Part shown: in pieces, positions 9,928-19,815 of the stretch
How positions within the stretch are numbered: position 1 is the first letter of the stretch
Layout of the letters: each line of letters begins with the position of its first letter
Origin: an uncultured Prevotella sp.
GTDB lineage: Bacteria > Bacteroidota > Bacteroidia > Bacteroidales > Bacteroidaceae
DNA length: 64,000 bases
Direction of reading: 5' to 3'
Assembly (NCBI GenBank): GCA_946183415.1
Contig: CAMHAM010000003.1
Location: 1 to 64,000 of the forward strand
Notes under the pieces: generated by a model
The model's input: only the letters and a program-made list of their open reading frames with translations
The model's database searches: none
Told to the model about the DNA's origin: nothing
Program-made: the position numbers and the translations under genes

Positions 9928-10863
9928 ATGACAAAGATTGCATTAGGCACCTGGGCCTGGGGCGCAGGAGCATTTGGAGGAGACAAAGTGTTCGGCAGCA
10001 AGACCGATGTGGAGAACCTAAAGCCCGTATTCGATACGGCAATGAAAGCAGGGCTGAACCTCTGGGATACAGCCACTGCCTACGGTATGGGCGAATCTGA
10101 GAAGATTCTCGGCAAACTGGCACAGGCATACCATCGCGCAGATGTGCAGATTTCCACGAAGTTCACCCCGCAGATTGCGGAGGTGTTCGAGAATTCTGTG
10201 GAAAAGATGGCATTGGCCTCTATTGAGCGGATGGGCTGCGACTACATAGACATCTACTGGATTCACAACCCGATGGACGTGGAGCGCTGGACGCCCGGAC
10301 TGATTCCCCTGCTCCAGTCGGGCAAGGTGAAGCGCGTGGGCGTGTCGAACCACAACATCAAGGAAATCCGTCGGGCCAATGAGATACTGGGCGAGGCAGG
10401 CTTTAAGGTCTCAGCCGTACAGAACCACTTCTCGCTGCTCTATCGTTCAAGCGAGAAGGGGGGCGTGCTCGACTACTGCCACGAGCAGGGTATTGAGTTC
10501 TGGGCCTACATGGTGCTGGAGCAGGGTGCACTCTCCGGCAAATATAATAAGGAGAACCCGCTGCCCGCTGAGAGCGATCGCGGCCAGAAGTACAACCCAG
10601 TACTGCCACAGTTGGAGGCGCTGACGAATGAGATGACGGCCATTGGCAAGAAGTATGGTGCCTCGTGCTCTCAAATAGGCATTGCCTGGGCCATTGCCAA
10701 GGGCACGCTGCCCATCATCGGAGCCACGAAGGAGCGTCACGTCGTCGAGGCCGCTGAAGCCGCTAAGATTCAGTTGACTGCCGAGGAGGTGGCCCGACTG
10801 GAACAGCTCGCTGATGCCACCGGCATTGACACCCGTGGCGGCTGGGAACATTCGATGGAGTAG
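9928..10863 (+). CDS. aldo/keto reductase
   Basis: GLNLWDTATAYGMGESE, IYWIHNP, KRVGVSNH, PIIGATKERHV. Confidence 0.92.
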   Translation: MTKIALGTWAWGAGAFGGDKVFGSKTDVENLKPVFDTAMKAGLNLWDTATAYGMGESEKILGKLAQAYHRADVQISTKFTPQIAEVFENSVEKMALASIERMGCDYIDIYWIHNPMDVERWTPGLIPLLQSGKVKRVGVSNHNIKEIRRANEILGEAGFKVSAVQNHFSLLYRSSEKGGVLDYCHEQGIEFWAYMVLEQGALSGKYNKENPLPAESDRGQKYNPVLPQLEALTNEMTAIGKKYGASCSQIGIAWAIAKGTLPIIGATKERHVVEAAEAAKIQLTAEEVARLEQLADATGIDTRGGWEHSME

Positions 10864-10890
10864 TTAGGAGTTTATAGTTTAGAGTTGAGA

Positions 10891-11880
10891 GTGAAAATTA
10901 AGACTTTATTGTTATCCATGATGATAACAGCAAATGGTTTTGCTCAGGGCGTGATAGATGTGCACAGCCACATCATCACACCTGAGTTCCTGTCAGCTCT
11001 CGAAAGCGAGGGCAGATCGATGGACGAGGGATTCCCTCTGCCAAAATATGATGCTGAGACGCATCTGAGGTGGATGGACGAAGCGGGCGTACAGACTTCG
11101 GTACTGACGCTGGCGGCTCCGCAACCGACATCAGTAAAGGTCGTGAGGCAGACTAACGAGGCTGCGGCCAAACTGAAGCAGGAGTACCCGGGGCGTTTTC
11201 TCTTCTGTGCTGCCCTACCGCTGCCCAACGTGGATGCGGCTGTCCGCGAGGCCATTTATGCGCTCGACACACTGAAGGCTGACGGCATCAAGTTGGCTAC
11301 AAATGTGCAGGGACAGTATCTTGGCGCTCCTGAACTTGACACACTCTTCTCTGTGCTGAACGAGCGTCAGGCAGTGGTGATACTGCATCCCCACCGCCCT
11401 GAGCCAGTAAACCGTCAGGTGATGCAGCAGACGCCGCTCGCCATGCAGGAGTACCTCTCAGAGACCACCCGTGCCGTCTCGAACATGATTAGCCGTAATG
11501 TGCTGGCCCGTTATAATCATATAAAGGTGGTGGTGCCCCATTGCGGTGCCTATCTGCCATTGGCCATCCCACGTATGAAGTCGCTGACACCTGTGATGCA
11601 GAAGAACAAGATGGTAGGGTCGATAGACTACGAGGCGAACCTCGGCACGCTGTACTACGACCTGGCGGGGGCACACAGCCCTGAAGTCATCCGCATGCTG
11701 CTCACCATCACTACGCCCGACCATCTGCTCTATGGCTCCGACTATCCCTACGTGGCACCGCAGGTGCTTACCCAAAGCCTACAGCGGATGCAGCAGTACC
11801 TGGCCACAGAGCCTGACCTCGCGCCGTTCCGGGAAATGATTCTCCATAAGAATGCAGAGCGTCTGTTTGGTCCCAAATAG
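10891..11880 (+). CDS. amidohydrolase family protein (secreted, ACMSD-like)
   Basis: N-terminal signal peptide; VIDVHSHIITPEF, VILHPHRPEPVNR, LLYGSDYPY. Confidence 0.87.
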   Translation: MKIKTLLLSMMITANGFAQGVIDVHSHIITPEFLSALESEGRSMDEGFPLPKYDAETHLRWMDEAGVQTSVLTLAAPQPTSVKVVRQTNEAAAKLKQEYPGRFLFCAALPLPNVDAAVREAIYALDTLKADGIKLATNVQGQYLGAPELDTLFSVLNERQAVVILHPHRPEPVNRQVMQQTPLAMQEYLSETTRAVSNMISRNVLARYNHIKVVVPHCGAYLPLAIPRMKSLTPVMQKNKMVGSIDYEANLGTLYYDLAGAHSPEVIRMLLTITTPDHLLYGSDYPYVAPQVLTQSLQRMQQYLATEPDLAPFREMILHKNAERLFGPK

Positions 11881-11887
11881 GTTCGTC

Positions 11888-12781
11888 TTATTTCCTGATA
11901 AACTCAGAAGGAGTCACTCCGTAGTACTTCTTGAACTGGCGAGTGAAGTGCTGAGGATAGGCGAAGCCCAGTTGCTCAGCGGCCTCGGTGATAGTAGCCC
12001 CGCCTGCCAAGTGTGTCTGGGCACGCTGCATGATGAAACGGCGAATGTAGGAGGTGGCCGAGTCGCCCGTCAACTCACGAATAAGGTCGCCAAAGTAGTT
12101 GGGCGAAAGAAACGACTCTTGGGCGCAGTATTTCACCGAGGGAAGCCCTTGACTGCGCTGGAGTCCGTTGTCATAGTACTTCTGCAACAGATGCTCGAAA
12201 CGCGACAAGAGGTCAGAGTTCGTTGATGTGGCTGATGTGGAAAGTTGAAGCGCATAGTAGCGGCTGACGAGTTCCAGAACCTGCTCTATCTGCGAGGTCA
12301 CGATGCGCAGGGTGTGAGTGTCCTCTTCCTGCTGAAGTTCTGTGCGCATCTGTTCCAACAGCGTAACGATGCTTTGTCGCTGCTCTGGTGTCATCAGCAG
12401 GGCTTCGCTTGTGCTGTAGGAAAAGAAGTGATAGTCGGTCATGCGCCGTCCGAGTTCGGAATTATGCAGCAGTTCAGTGTCGAAGAGCAGTGCCCAGCCC
12501 TTGGTATGGATTTCTTCGCCCGTGTCAGCCTTGCCGCCAATCTGTCCGGGAGCCACGCACATCAGCGCATGACGGTGAAGGTCGTATTGCAGTTGTCCGT
12601 ATGACAAATCCTCCAGTTCCTCATCACCGATGAACATCGCATAGACGTCATAGTTGTTCAACGAGTGCCTGCAATGCTCCAGCTCGTCGTAGTGAATCAC
12701 CGAGACGAGCGAATGTAACTCCGGTGCCCCGATATAGCGGGCATAGTCGTTGACGTGATGTACCTTCAATATTTTCTCCAT
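11888..12781 (-). CDS. AraC family transcriptional regulator
   Basis: C-terminal double HTH ITEAAEQLGFAYPQHFTRQFKKYYGVTPSEF. Confidence 0.93.
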   Translation of the reverse strand: MEKILKVHHVNDYARYIGAPELHSLVSVIHYDELEHCRHSLNNYDVYAMFIGDEELEDLSYGQLQYDLHRHALMCVAPGQIGGKADTGEEIHTKGWALLFDTELLHNSELGRRMTDYHFFSYSTSEALLMTPEQRQSIVTLLEQMRTELQQEEDTHTLRIVTSQIEQVLELVSRYYALQLSTSATSTNSDLLSRFEHLLQKYYDNGLQRSQGLPSVKYCAQESFLSPNYFGDLIRELTGDSATSYIRRFIMQRAQTHLAGGATITEAAEQLGFAYPQHFTRQFKKYYGVTPSEFIRK

Positions 12782-12829
12782 CTTTACCGATAAATTGGAA
12801 TTAGTAACTTTAACTTATGTTGATAGGAA

Positions 12830-13714
12830 TCACCTCTGTTGTTCCACCCGATATGCTTTAGGCTTAATGCCTTTCATGCGGGTGAAGAAACGCCCGAAAC
12901 TGCTTTGGTCAGCGAAATGCAGACGTTCGGCAATAGCAGCGATACTGAGGTCGGTAGTCTGTAGCAGCCATGTGGCTTCCATCAGCAGCATCCGATTGAT
13001 ATAATCGACCACCGTACGCCCCGTAACCTGACGGACGATGCGCGACAGGTGGATGGGAGTGATATGAAGCCCTTCTGCATAGAAACCTATGTCATGATGC
13101 TCGATGAAGTGCTTGGTCAGCAGACGCATAAAGGCGATGAACTGTTCCGTGGTGCGCTCGCTGACCTGCCTGGGGCCGATGTTCTGGGCCATGGCATCCA
13201 TCAGGTCAAGGACGAACTGAGTGAAGAGCGTACGCAGTACCTCGCGCAGATAGCGATGGCCAGAGTGCTGATACTGAATCATCTCGTGCATGTGCTGCCA
13301 GAAATGGGCCGTCTGCTGCTCATTGAGATGGATGATAGGGCGCCCGAGTTCTGCTATCGGCTGATAGGCGGTATGGACAACATTGCGCACGGCCGGTATC
13401 TCGAGTGCCGCCTGTTCGTCGATCATCAGGCAAACAGAATGGTAATCTGTCGAACCATTGATGATTCTGATTTTCACCCCAGGGGAATAAATCATCAGGT
13501 CGCCTTTTTGTAGAGTCAGCATACGGTCATTGTAAAGCAGTTCTAACCAGCCGCCGTTCACCAGCGTATAAGAATAGCCCGACAGCGTCTCCTGCATCTG
13601 GTTAGTGCGAAACGTCAAACGGGTGTTACTCTCTGAGCAATACAACTCGTCGGATACCACTTCGTCCTGCGGCATACCGATGACCGATATCAGAAAATCC
13701 ATCAACTTATACAT
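12830..13714 (-). CDS. AraC family transcriptional regulator
   Basis: IAAIAERLHFADQSSFGRFFTRMKGIKPKAYR; cupin-like N-terminus. Confidence 0.92.
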   Translation of the reverse strand: MYKLMDFLISVIGMPQDEVVSDELYCSESNTRLTFRTNQMQETLSGYSYTLVNGGWLELLYNDRMLTLQKGDLMIYSPGVKIRIINGSTDYHSVCLMIDEQAALEIPAVRNVVHTAYQPIAELGRPIIHLNEQQTAHFWQHMHEMIQYQHSGHRYLREVLRTLFTQFVLDLMDAMAQNIGPRQVSERTTEQFIAFMRLLTKHFIEHHDIGFYAEGLHITPIHLSRIVRQVTGRTVVDYINRMLLMEATWLLQTTDLSIAAIAERLHFADQSSFGRFFTRMKGIKPKAYRVEQQR

Positions 13715-13827
13715 ATCGGTGGCGAAGATACGATAAATAATGTGAAAAACCAAGGGAAAATGCAAAAATGTTTGCTTGGGTAGAATTTTTGTTTGTTTAG
13801 GACAGCTGTCGTATATTGGATAATTCG

Positions 13828-13835
13828 TATCTTTG
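13828..13835 (+). promoter_or_regulatory. Bacteroidetes -7 box (TATCTTTG) for the redox cassette
   Basis: TAnnTTTG 39 bp upstream of the ferritin-like gene. Confidence 0.55.
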
Positions 13836-13873
13836 CACCCACATTATTTTTAACTTAAAAGAAAAAAACTATT

Positions 13874-14335
13874 ATGACTAAAGAAGAAGCATTGAAACAG
13901 TTTGCCAATCTTGGCGCTGTATGGTTTGGAAACAGTAAGCAACATTTCGCATTCTCAGCCTACTGCCGTCTGCAGGGCTGGAACAAGCTGGCCGACAAGT
14001 GGAAGGAAGAGGCTGAGGAAGAGTGGGACGAGGCAGAGGAAGTGCTGAACCGACTGGTAGAGTTGGGCTGCAAGCCCGCTGACCTGCAGGAGGCCATGAA
14101 GACCATCGAGTTCCCCTTCACCGACGATCCCAAGAAGCAGATTGAGGGCGACTATGAGCCTACCGCCATCCAGCAGCTGAGCGAGCTGGCCGAGGCCTTC
14201 AACGACGACTATCCCACCAAGAAGCTCATCCTGAAGTGGATTGACGACGAAAAGGACCACATGGCTTGGGAGGCTCAGTACCTGAACTACATCGAGAAGC
14301 TCGGCTACGAGAACTTCCTCACCGCTATGATGTAA
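13874..14335 (+). CDS. ferritin-like / Dps-like protein
   Basis: 153 aa, helical, with E/H-rich helices (FAFSAYCRLQGWNKLADKWKEEAEEEWDEAEEV ... WIDDEKDHMAWE). Confidence 0.75.
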   Translation: MTKEEALKQFANLGAVWFGNSKQHFAFSAYCRLQGWNKLADKWKEEAEEEWDEAEEVLNRLVELGCKPADLQEAMKTIEFPFTDDPKKQIEGDYEPTAIQQLSELAEAFNDDYPTKKLILKWIDDEKDHMAWEAQYLNYIEKLGYENFLTAMM

Positions 14336-14354
14336 GAGACCAATACATTCTGAG

Positions 14355-15131
14355 ATGGCAGTAATCATAGGACTGCTCATCCCATTGCTGGGAACTATGC
14401 TCGGGGCGGCATTCGTCTTTCTGATGAAGGACGAAATGTCGCCCCGTCTGCAAAAATCGCTGCTGGGGTTTGCCTCCGGCGTGATGGTTGCCGCATCCGT
14501 ATGGTCGTTGCTCATACCCGCCATGGAGATGCGAGAAGCAGAAGGAGCATGGTCGGTATTTCCTGCCGCTGTAGGCTTTCTGCTGGGCATGGGCTTCTTG
14601 TTGCTGATAGACGAGTTGACGCCCCACCTGCACATAGGCACCGACAAGCCCGAGGGTCCCCGCTCGCATCTGTCGCGCACGGCAATGCTGGCTCTGGCCG
14701 TCACCATCCACAACTTGCCTGAGGGCATGGCCGTGGGTGTGGTGTTCGCCGGAGCAGAGAATGGTGCGGCAGGGCTGTCTGTAGCCAGTGCCTTAGCCGT
14801 CTCTATCGGTATTGCCATTCAGAACGTGCCCGAGGGAGCGATTATCTCCATGCCGATGCGGGCAGCAGGCAATTCGAAGTGGCGCTCGTTCGTCATCGGC
14901 AGCTTGAGCGGGGCCGTTGAACCTATTGGTGGTTTGGCTGTCGTATTGTTAGCCTCGTTGATGACACCAGTACTGCCCTATATGCTGGCATTCGCTGCCG
15001 GAGCTATGTTCTATGTCGTCGTAGAAGAACTGATTCCTGAAGCCTCAGAAGGCCAGCACTCCAACCTCAGCACCATCGGCTTTGCCATCGGTTTCGTACT
15101 GATGATGGTACTCGACGTGGTGATGGGATAA
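14355..15131 (+). CDS. ZIP family metal transporter
   Basis: HNLPEGMAVGVVFAG, IGIAIQNVPEGAIISMPM, VVVEELIPEA. Confidence 0.92.
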   Translation: MAVIIGLLIPLLGTMLGAAFVFLMKDEMSPRLQKSLLGFASGVMVAASVWSLLIPAMEMREAEGAWSVFPAAVGFLLGMGFLLLIDELTPHLHIGTDKPEGPRSHLSRTAMLALAVTIHNLPEGMAVGVVFAGAENGAAGLSVASALAVSIGIAIQNVPEGAIISMPMRAAGNSKWRSFVIGSLSGAVEPIGGLAVVLLASLMTPVLPYMLAFAAGAMFYVVVEELIPEASEGQHSNLSTIGFAIGFVLMMVLDVVMG

Positions 15132-15167
15132 TAGTTTAAGTTGAAAAATCTAATAAACAAATAAACA

Positions 15168-16109
15168 ATGGAAATCAAAGCCGTAAAATTCAGACGTGAC
15201 GGGTACTATACCCAGCCCTTCGCCTTTGGTGGCGAGGAAGGACCGGATAAATTTGACCACAACATCCGCTATCGCGGCAGCCTGCAGAATTATCTGATCG
15301 ACACAGGTTCAGAGATAATCCTCGTAGACACTGGTCTGCCCGCAGGCTTCCCTGAAGAAGTCATCGACGAGAAGGCGATGGTCTATACTGGCAAGGACAT
15401 CTGCAGCTATATGGATGCGCTGGCAGCCTTGGGCTACAAGCCGGAGCAGGTGACGAAAATCCTGCTAACCCATCGGCACAGCGACCACTCTGGCGAAATC
15501 CGCTCGTTCCCCAACGCAAAGATTTATGTGGGTGCCGACGAGGTGCAGGCTGATGAACTGAAAGGCCTGTCCAACCTGGTGCCAGTCACCTACACGGACG
15601 GCCCCTATCACAACTTCCCTGAGGCGCAGAAGATTTGCGACGGCGTGTGGTTCATCAAGGCCAAGGGACACACCAACGGCAACAGCCTCGTGATTGCCGA
15701 GAGCGACGGACTCTACTATATGTTCCAGGCCGACATCACCTATGCCGATGAGGCGCTGTATGAGAACAAGCTGTCGGTGGTCTATGACGACCTGCCCGCT
15801 GCCCGTGAGACTTTGGACAGAGTGCGTGAGTTCGTCCGTAACAATCCCACCGTCTATATGGGCACGCACACCCCACAGGGCTACGAGAACCTGGAGGCCA
15901 AGCGCGTGATGGATCTGGACAACCCCGTTCCCACCGTCTTTGCCGAGGTGGACTTCTCGCAGCAGGAGGCTTCGGGCAAATATGTCTGCAGCATCTGCGG
16001 CTATGTCTATGACCCGGCTGAGCATGATGGCGTGGCCTTCGAAGACCTGCCCGACGACTGGCGTTGTCCGCGTTGCAAGCAACCAAAGGAAAAGTTCAAC
16101 AAGGCATAA
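15168..16109 (+). CDS. MBL-fold metallo-hydrolase with C-terminal rubredoxin domain
   Basis: [11 protein letters not shown] metal-binding motif; C-terminus [39 protein letters not shown] is a complete rubredoxin CxxC...CxxC domain. Confidence 0.92.
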   Translation: MEIKAVKFRRDGYYTQPFAFGGEEGPDKFDHNIRYRGSLQNYLIDTGSEIILVDTGLPAGFPEEVIDEKAMVYTGKDICSYMDALAALGYKPEQVTKILLTHRHSDHSGEIRSFPNAKIYVGADEVQADELKGLSNLVPVTYTDGPYHNFPEAQKICDGVWFIKAKGHTNGNSLVIAESDGLYYMFQADITYADEALYENKLSVVYDDLPAARETLDRVREFVRNNPTVYMGTHTPQGYENLEAKRVMDLDNPVPTVFAEVDFSQQEASGKYVCSICGYVYDPAEHDGVAFEDLPDDWRCPRCKQPKEKFNKA

Positions 16110-16145
16110 TCACATATAGAATATTTATTAAAAGACAACTAAGTT

Positions 16146-16544
16146 ATGGAAGGAATACAGAAAGTTTACGATTTCCTGGAGAAAGCAGGAACGTTTTATC
16201 TCGCAACAGTAGAGGGCGACCAGCCTCGCGTACGTCCTTATGGAGCAATGCTGTTTTTTGAGGGCAAAATCTACATCATGGCCTTTGGTAAGACCAATGC
16301 CACCCGTCAGATTGCTGCCAACCAGAAAGCTGAGATCTGCGCCTTCAAGGGTCAGACGCTGCGCATCGAGTGCAAGCTGGTAGAGGACAACCGTCAGGAG
16401 GTTGGCCGCGCACTGGTTGACAAGATGCCTGTGCTGAAGCCCGCCCTTGGCGAGAACTGCGAGAATGGCGTGATGTACTATCTGAAGGATGCCAAGGCCG
16501 ACTTCTTCAAGATGATGGAGCTGGTGGAAACAATCACATTCTAA
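16146..16544 (+). CDS. pyridoxamine 5'-phosphate oxidase family (FMN-binding split barrel) protein
   Basis: FYLATVEGDQPRVRPYGAMLFFEGKIYIMAFGKTN. Confidence 0.85.
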   Translation: MEGIQKVYDFLEKAGTFYLATVEGDQPRVRPYGAMLFFEGKIYIMAFGKTNATRQIAANQKAEICAFKGQTLRIECKLVEDNRQEVGRALVDKMPVLKPALGENCENGVMYYLKDAKADFFKMMELVETITF

Positions 16545-16733
16545 ATGACAAGCGATATGAAAGAACAAGTATTACAGGCCATGCGTGAGGCTGGCAAGCC
16601 CGTTTCTGCAGGTGACGTGACCAAGGCTCTGGGAGCCGATCGTAAGGAAGTAGACAAAGCATTCGCTGAACTGAAGAAAGAGGGTGCGATTGTCTCGCCC
16701 GTCCGTTGCAAGTGGGAGCCTGCCGCAAAGTAG
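16545..16733 (+). CDS. small winged-helix DNA-binding-like protein (62 aa)
   Basis: VLQAMREAGKPVSAGDVTKALGADRKEVDKAFAELKKEGAIVSPVRCKWEPA; immediately follows the preceding stop codon. Confidence 0.75.
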   Translation: MTSDMKEQVLQAMREAGKPVSAGDVTKALGADRKEVDKAFAELKKEGAIVSPVRCKWEPAAK

Positions 16734-16760
16734 CTATCCGTGTACCACAATCTACAAAAG

Positions 16761-16794
16761 GAGCAGCATCCACAGTTTAGGATGCTGCTCTTTT
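16761..16794 (+). terminator. rho-independent terminator
   Basis: GAGCAGCATCC-ACAGTTTA-GGATGCTGCTC followed by TTTT. Confidence 0.85.
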
Positions 16795-16840
16795 GCTATA
16801 ACGACAACAGAATGGATGATGAAACTACTTCTGAAAGTTG

Positions 16841-16895
16841 TATTAATAGTAGCACTTTTTAGTATTAATAGTAAATAGTTCTGGAATTAATAGTA
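16841..16895. repeat. 22-bp-period tandem repeat (TATTAATAGTA units)
   Basis: TATTAATAGT at 16841 and 16863 and AATTAATAGT at 16885, spaced exactly 22 bp; includes GCACTTTTTAGTATTAATAGTA. Confidence 0.7.
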
Positions 16896-17110
16896 AAAAA
16901 TCGGCCTATTCGAGCCCTGCGAGCCCTCGCGGCAAGGTACGTGAAGTCCGATAATGACAAGATTCTTCGACGTTGGAACTCATCCAGAAGTGCCTTGCCA
17001 TGATAGGCTCTTATGGATGCTTTCGGGTCAAATTTCTGCCTGAAAATTTTGTGGTTTCGGAAATAAAACTTATCTTTGTAGCTGAAAATGGAAAGACTGT
17101 GAACTGTAAC

Positions 17111-18727
17111 ATGAGAAGACTATTAATCATTATGGCATTGTGCTGCTGGTACGTGAATGCTGCCAGTCAGGAGTATTTAGTGCCGGTATCGGAGGCACAC
17201 GAGAAGATGCAGACGGGCAAGTATAAGCCCACGTGGGAATCGCTGAAACAGCACAAAACGCCGGAATGGTTCAGGAATGCGAAGTTCGGCATCTGGGCAC
17301 ACTGGGGTCCGCAGTGTGTGGAAGGCTCGGGTGACTGGATGGCCCGGGAGATGTATATGGAGGGCAGGAAGGCCTACCAGTATCACCTGGAGCACTACGG
17401 CCATCCTTCAGAAGTAGGATTCAAGGATATCCTGCCGCTGTTCAAGGCAGAGAAGTGGAATCCGGAAAAGCTCGTGGAGAGGTATAAGCGCTGCGGAGCA
17501 CAGTATTTCTTCGTGCTGGGCAATCACCATGACAACTTCGACCTATGGGACTCGAAATACCAACGCTGGAACTCCGTGAACATCGGCCCGAAGAAGGATA
17601 TCCTCGACGGCTGGGCCAAGGCAGCGAAGAAGGCAGGACTGCCTCTGGGCATCTCGTTCCATGCCGATCACGCCTGGACATGGTACGAGCCATCGCAGCG
17701 ATACGACCAAAACGGCCCTAAGGCTGGAATATACTACGACGGCAAACTGACGAAAGAGGACGGCAAAGGCAAATGGTGGGAAGGCTACGACCCGCAAGAG
17801 CTGTATGCTCAGGACCACGAGCCAAGCGAGCTATCATGGTCGAACGTACAGATCCACAAGCAATGGGACTGGACAAACGGGGCAACACTCCCCACACAAG
17901 CATTCGTTACCAACTTCTATGACCGCACACTGGATGCCATCAACCGCTATGAGCCAGACCTGATCTACTTCGACGTGACGGTGCTGCCATTCTATGGCAT
18001 CAGCGACGCTGGCATGAAGATCACAACACATCTCTACAACAAGAACCCACGATCGGTCGTGTTTGGCAAGATTCTCAGCGAAGAGCAGCGTAAGTGCATC
18101 ACCTGGGATGTGGAGCGCGGTGCTCCTAACGAAATCATCGACGAGCCGTGGCAGACATGCAACTGTATCGGTGGCTGGCACTATAACACGGAGATCTATG
18201 AAAAAGGATGGTACAAGAGTGCCGAGACGGTAGTGAAACAGCTGGTGGACATCGTATCGAAGAACGGATGCCTGCTGCTGAGCATACCCTTAAGAGCCGA
18301 CGGCACCTACGACGAGAAAGAAGCACAGATACTCGACGACCTGGAGGCCTGGATGACTGTAAACGGTGAGAGTATCTTCGGCACCCGCCCATGGAAGATC
18401 TTTGGAGAAGGGCCGATAGCTGAAAAGACTGTGGACATGAACGGCCCTGGCTTCAACGACGGACAATACGCAGGCATGAGCCATCGGGACATACGCTTCA
18501 ACCAAACTCAGAAGCATCTGTATGCAACGGCTATGGGATGGCCTGAGGACGGCAAGATCGTCATCAAAAGTCTGGCCAAAGGCAATTCTTATTTCAAGAA
18601 GGCAATCTCGGGTGCCTGGCTGTTAGGCTACGGCAAGGTAAAAGCGAAGCAGACAGGAGAGGGACTGGTCGTGGAACTGCCTGCTCCTACCAACAAGATT
18701 GCACCAGTTATAAGGATTACGAAATAA
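17111..18727 (+). CDS. alpha-L-fucosidase (GH29)
   Basis: KFGIWAHWGPQCV, FVLGNHHDNFDLWDSKYQRWNS, LIYFDVTVLPF; ATG at 17111 begins a signal peptide; TATCTTTG box upstream. Confidence 0.92.
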   Translation: MRRLLIIMALCCWYVNAASQEYLVPVSEAHEKMQTGKYKPTWESLKQHKTPEWFRNAKFGIWAHWGPQCVEGSGDWMAREMYMEGRKAYQYHLEHYGHPSEVGFKDILPLFKAEKWNPEKLVERYKRCGAQYFFVLGNHHDNFDLWDSKYQRWNSVNIGPKKDILDGWAKAAKKAGLPLGISFHADHAWTWYEPSQRYDQNGPKAGIYYDGKLTKEDGKGKWWEGYDPQELYAQDHEPSELSWSNVQIHKQWDWTNGATLPTQAFVTNFYDRTLDAINRYEPDLIYFDVTVLPFYGISDAGMKITTHLYNKNPRSVVFGKILSEEQRKCITWDVERGAPNEIIDEPWQTCNCIGGWHYNTEIYEKGWYKSAETVVKQLVDIVSKNGCLLLSIPLRADGTYDEKEAQILDDLEAWMTVNGESIFGTRPWKIFGEGPIAEKTVDMNGPGFNDGQYAGMSHRDIRFNQTQKHLYATAMGWPEDGKIVIKSLAKGNSYFKKAISGAWLLGYGKVKAKQTGEGLVVELPAPTNKIAPVIRITK

Positions 18728-18732
18728 GATGC

Positions 18733-19617
18733 TCAGGGCTTGCCCTTCCTGTAGGCTAAGGGGGTGATGCCCGCCTTTGTACGGAAGAAATTGGTGAGAG
18801 CAGACTGGTCGCTGAAATTCAGTTCGTCTGCTATCTCGCTGATGGTTTTGTCGGTGGTCTTCAACTGGATACAGATTTCGTTGTAGAGGAAGTTCGAGAG
18901 ATAGCTGAGCACCGTATTGCCTGTCAGTTCCTTGATAGTACGTGAAAGATAAGTTGCAGATACATTCAGGCGATCGGCATAGAACTGCACCTGCCGCTCT
19001 CTCTTGAAGTTCCTCGAAGCCAGATGGAGGAAAATCTTCAGGATATTATCCTTGTATTTCAGGTCGTGCGTATTGATCTCGTTGCCGGAAATCAGCTCAG
19101 CCAACATGAACAGACAGATGTTCAACTGATACTTGATCATCTCATTCTTATAGAGGTGAGGGGTCACGATCGTCCTTTGGATGTTAGTCATCATCTGATA
19201 AAACGACGCAGCCTGCATCTCACCTAGATGAACCACTGGCATGGAACTGAACACTTCTATCGGATTCTGCCCTTTGAAATGTTCATGATTAACAATCAAA
19301 CTGTCGAAGTAATTCTTTTCCACCAGCAGATGAATCGACGACACCTCCTCAGAACAGTCCTCAACGGCGAAATTGTCGTACGACTGCTTCACAAACAGGT
19401 CGTGCATCTCCAGATGCACTTGGTTGTTGTTGATTTGATAGTTTTCCCATCCATCTACGATGAGATTGACGGAATAGAAACTGCCAAGCCCAGGATGAAC
19501 CACGCGCCGCAGAATATCGCGATCGGCAGTAAAGCATACCAAAGCCGAACCGAATAGTCCGTCGATATAGTTTTGCTCGGTGAATTCTTCCAAGTTATAA
19601 ATACCGCTTTGATTCAT
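18733..19617 (-). CDS. AraC family transcriptional regulator
   Basis: ISEIADELNFSDQSALTNFFRTKAGITPLAYRK. Confidence 0.92.
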   Translation of the reverse strand: MNQSGIYNLEEFTEQNYIDGLFGSALVCFTADRDILRRVVHPGLGSFYSVNLIVDGWENYQINNNQVHLEMHDLFVKQSYDNFAVEDCSEEVSSIHLLVEKNYFDSLIVNHEHFKGQNPIEVFSSMPVVHLGEMQAASFYQMMTNIQRTIVTPHLYKNEMIKYQLNICLFMLAELISGNEINTHDLKYKDNILKIFLHLASRNFKRERQVQFYADRLNVSATYLSRTIKELTGNTVLSYLSNFLYNEICIQLKTTDKTISEIADELNFSDQSALTNFFRTKAGITPLAYRKGKP

Positions 19618-19758
19618 TCCTTTAGGTTTCAGACTTGATTGTGCAAAGATACAACAAAAAAACGATGTTTGCAAATTTTAGAATGTTTTATCTGGGCTTG
19701 TGTCGTTTTTTACAAAAAATAGTTCGTTTTTTATAATACAGGGTAAGAAAAATCTCCC

Positions 19759-19766
19759 TACCTTTG
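19759..19766 (+). promoter_or_regulatory. Bacteroidetes -7 box (TACCTTTG) of the dcuB operon
   Basis: TAnnTTTG 50 bp upstream of the dcuB ATG. Confidence 0.55.
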
Positions 19767-19815
19767 CAGCCGAGAACAAACTCAAAACAATTATTCATAA
19801 CAAACAAAACAATCT

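Noticed and set aside
13955-14818. 287-aa minus-strand ORF across the ferritin-like and ZIP genes
   Set aside because: Spans two real plus-strand genes in antisense; no domain.
17228-17240. CCCACGTGGG palindrome near the fucosidase start
   Set aside because: CACGTG core only, inside coding sequence, no parS flanks.
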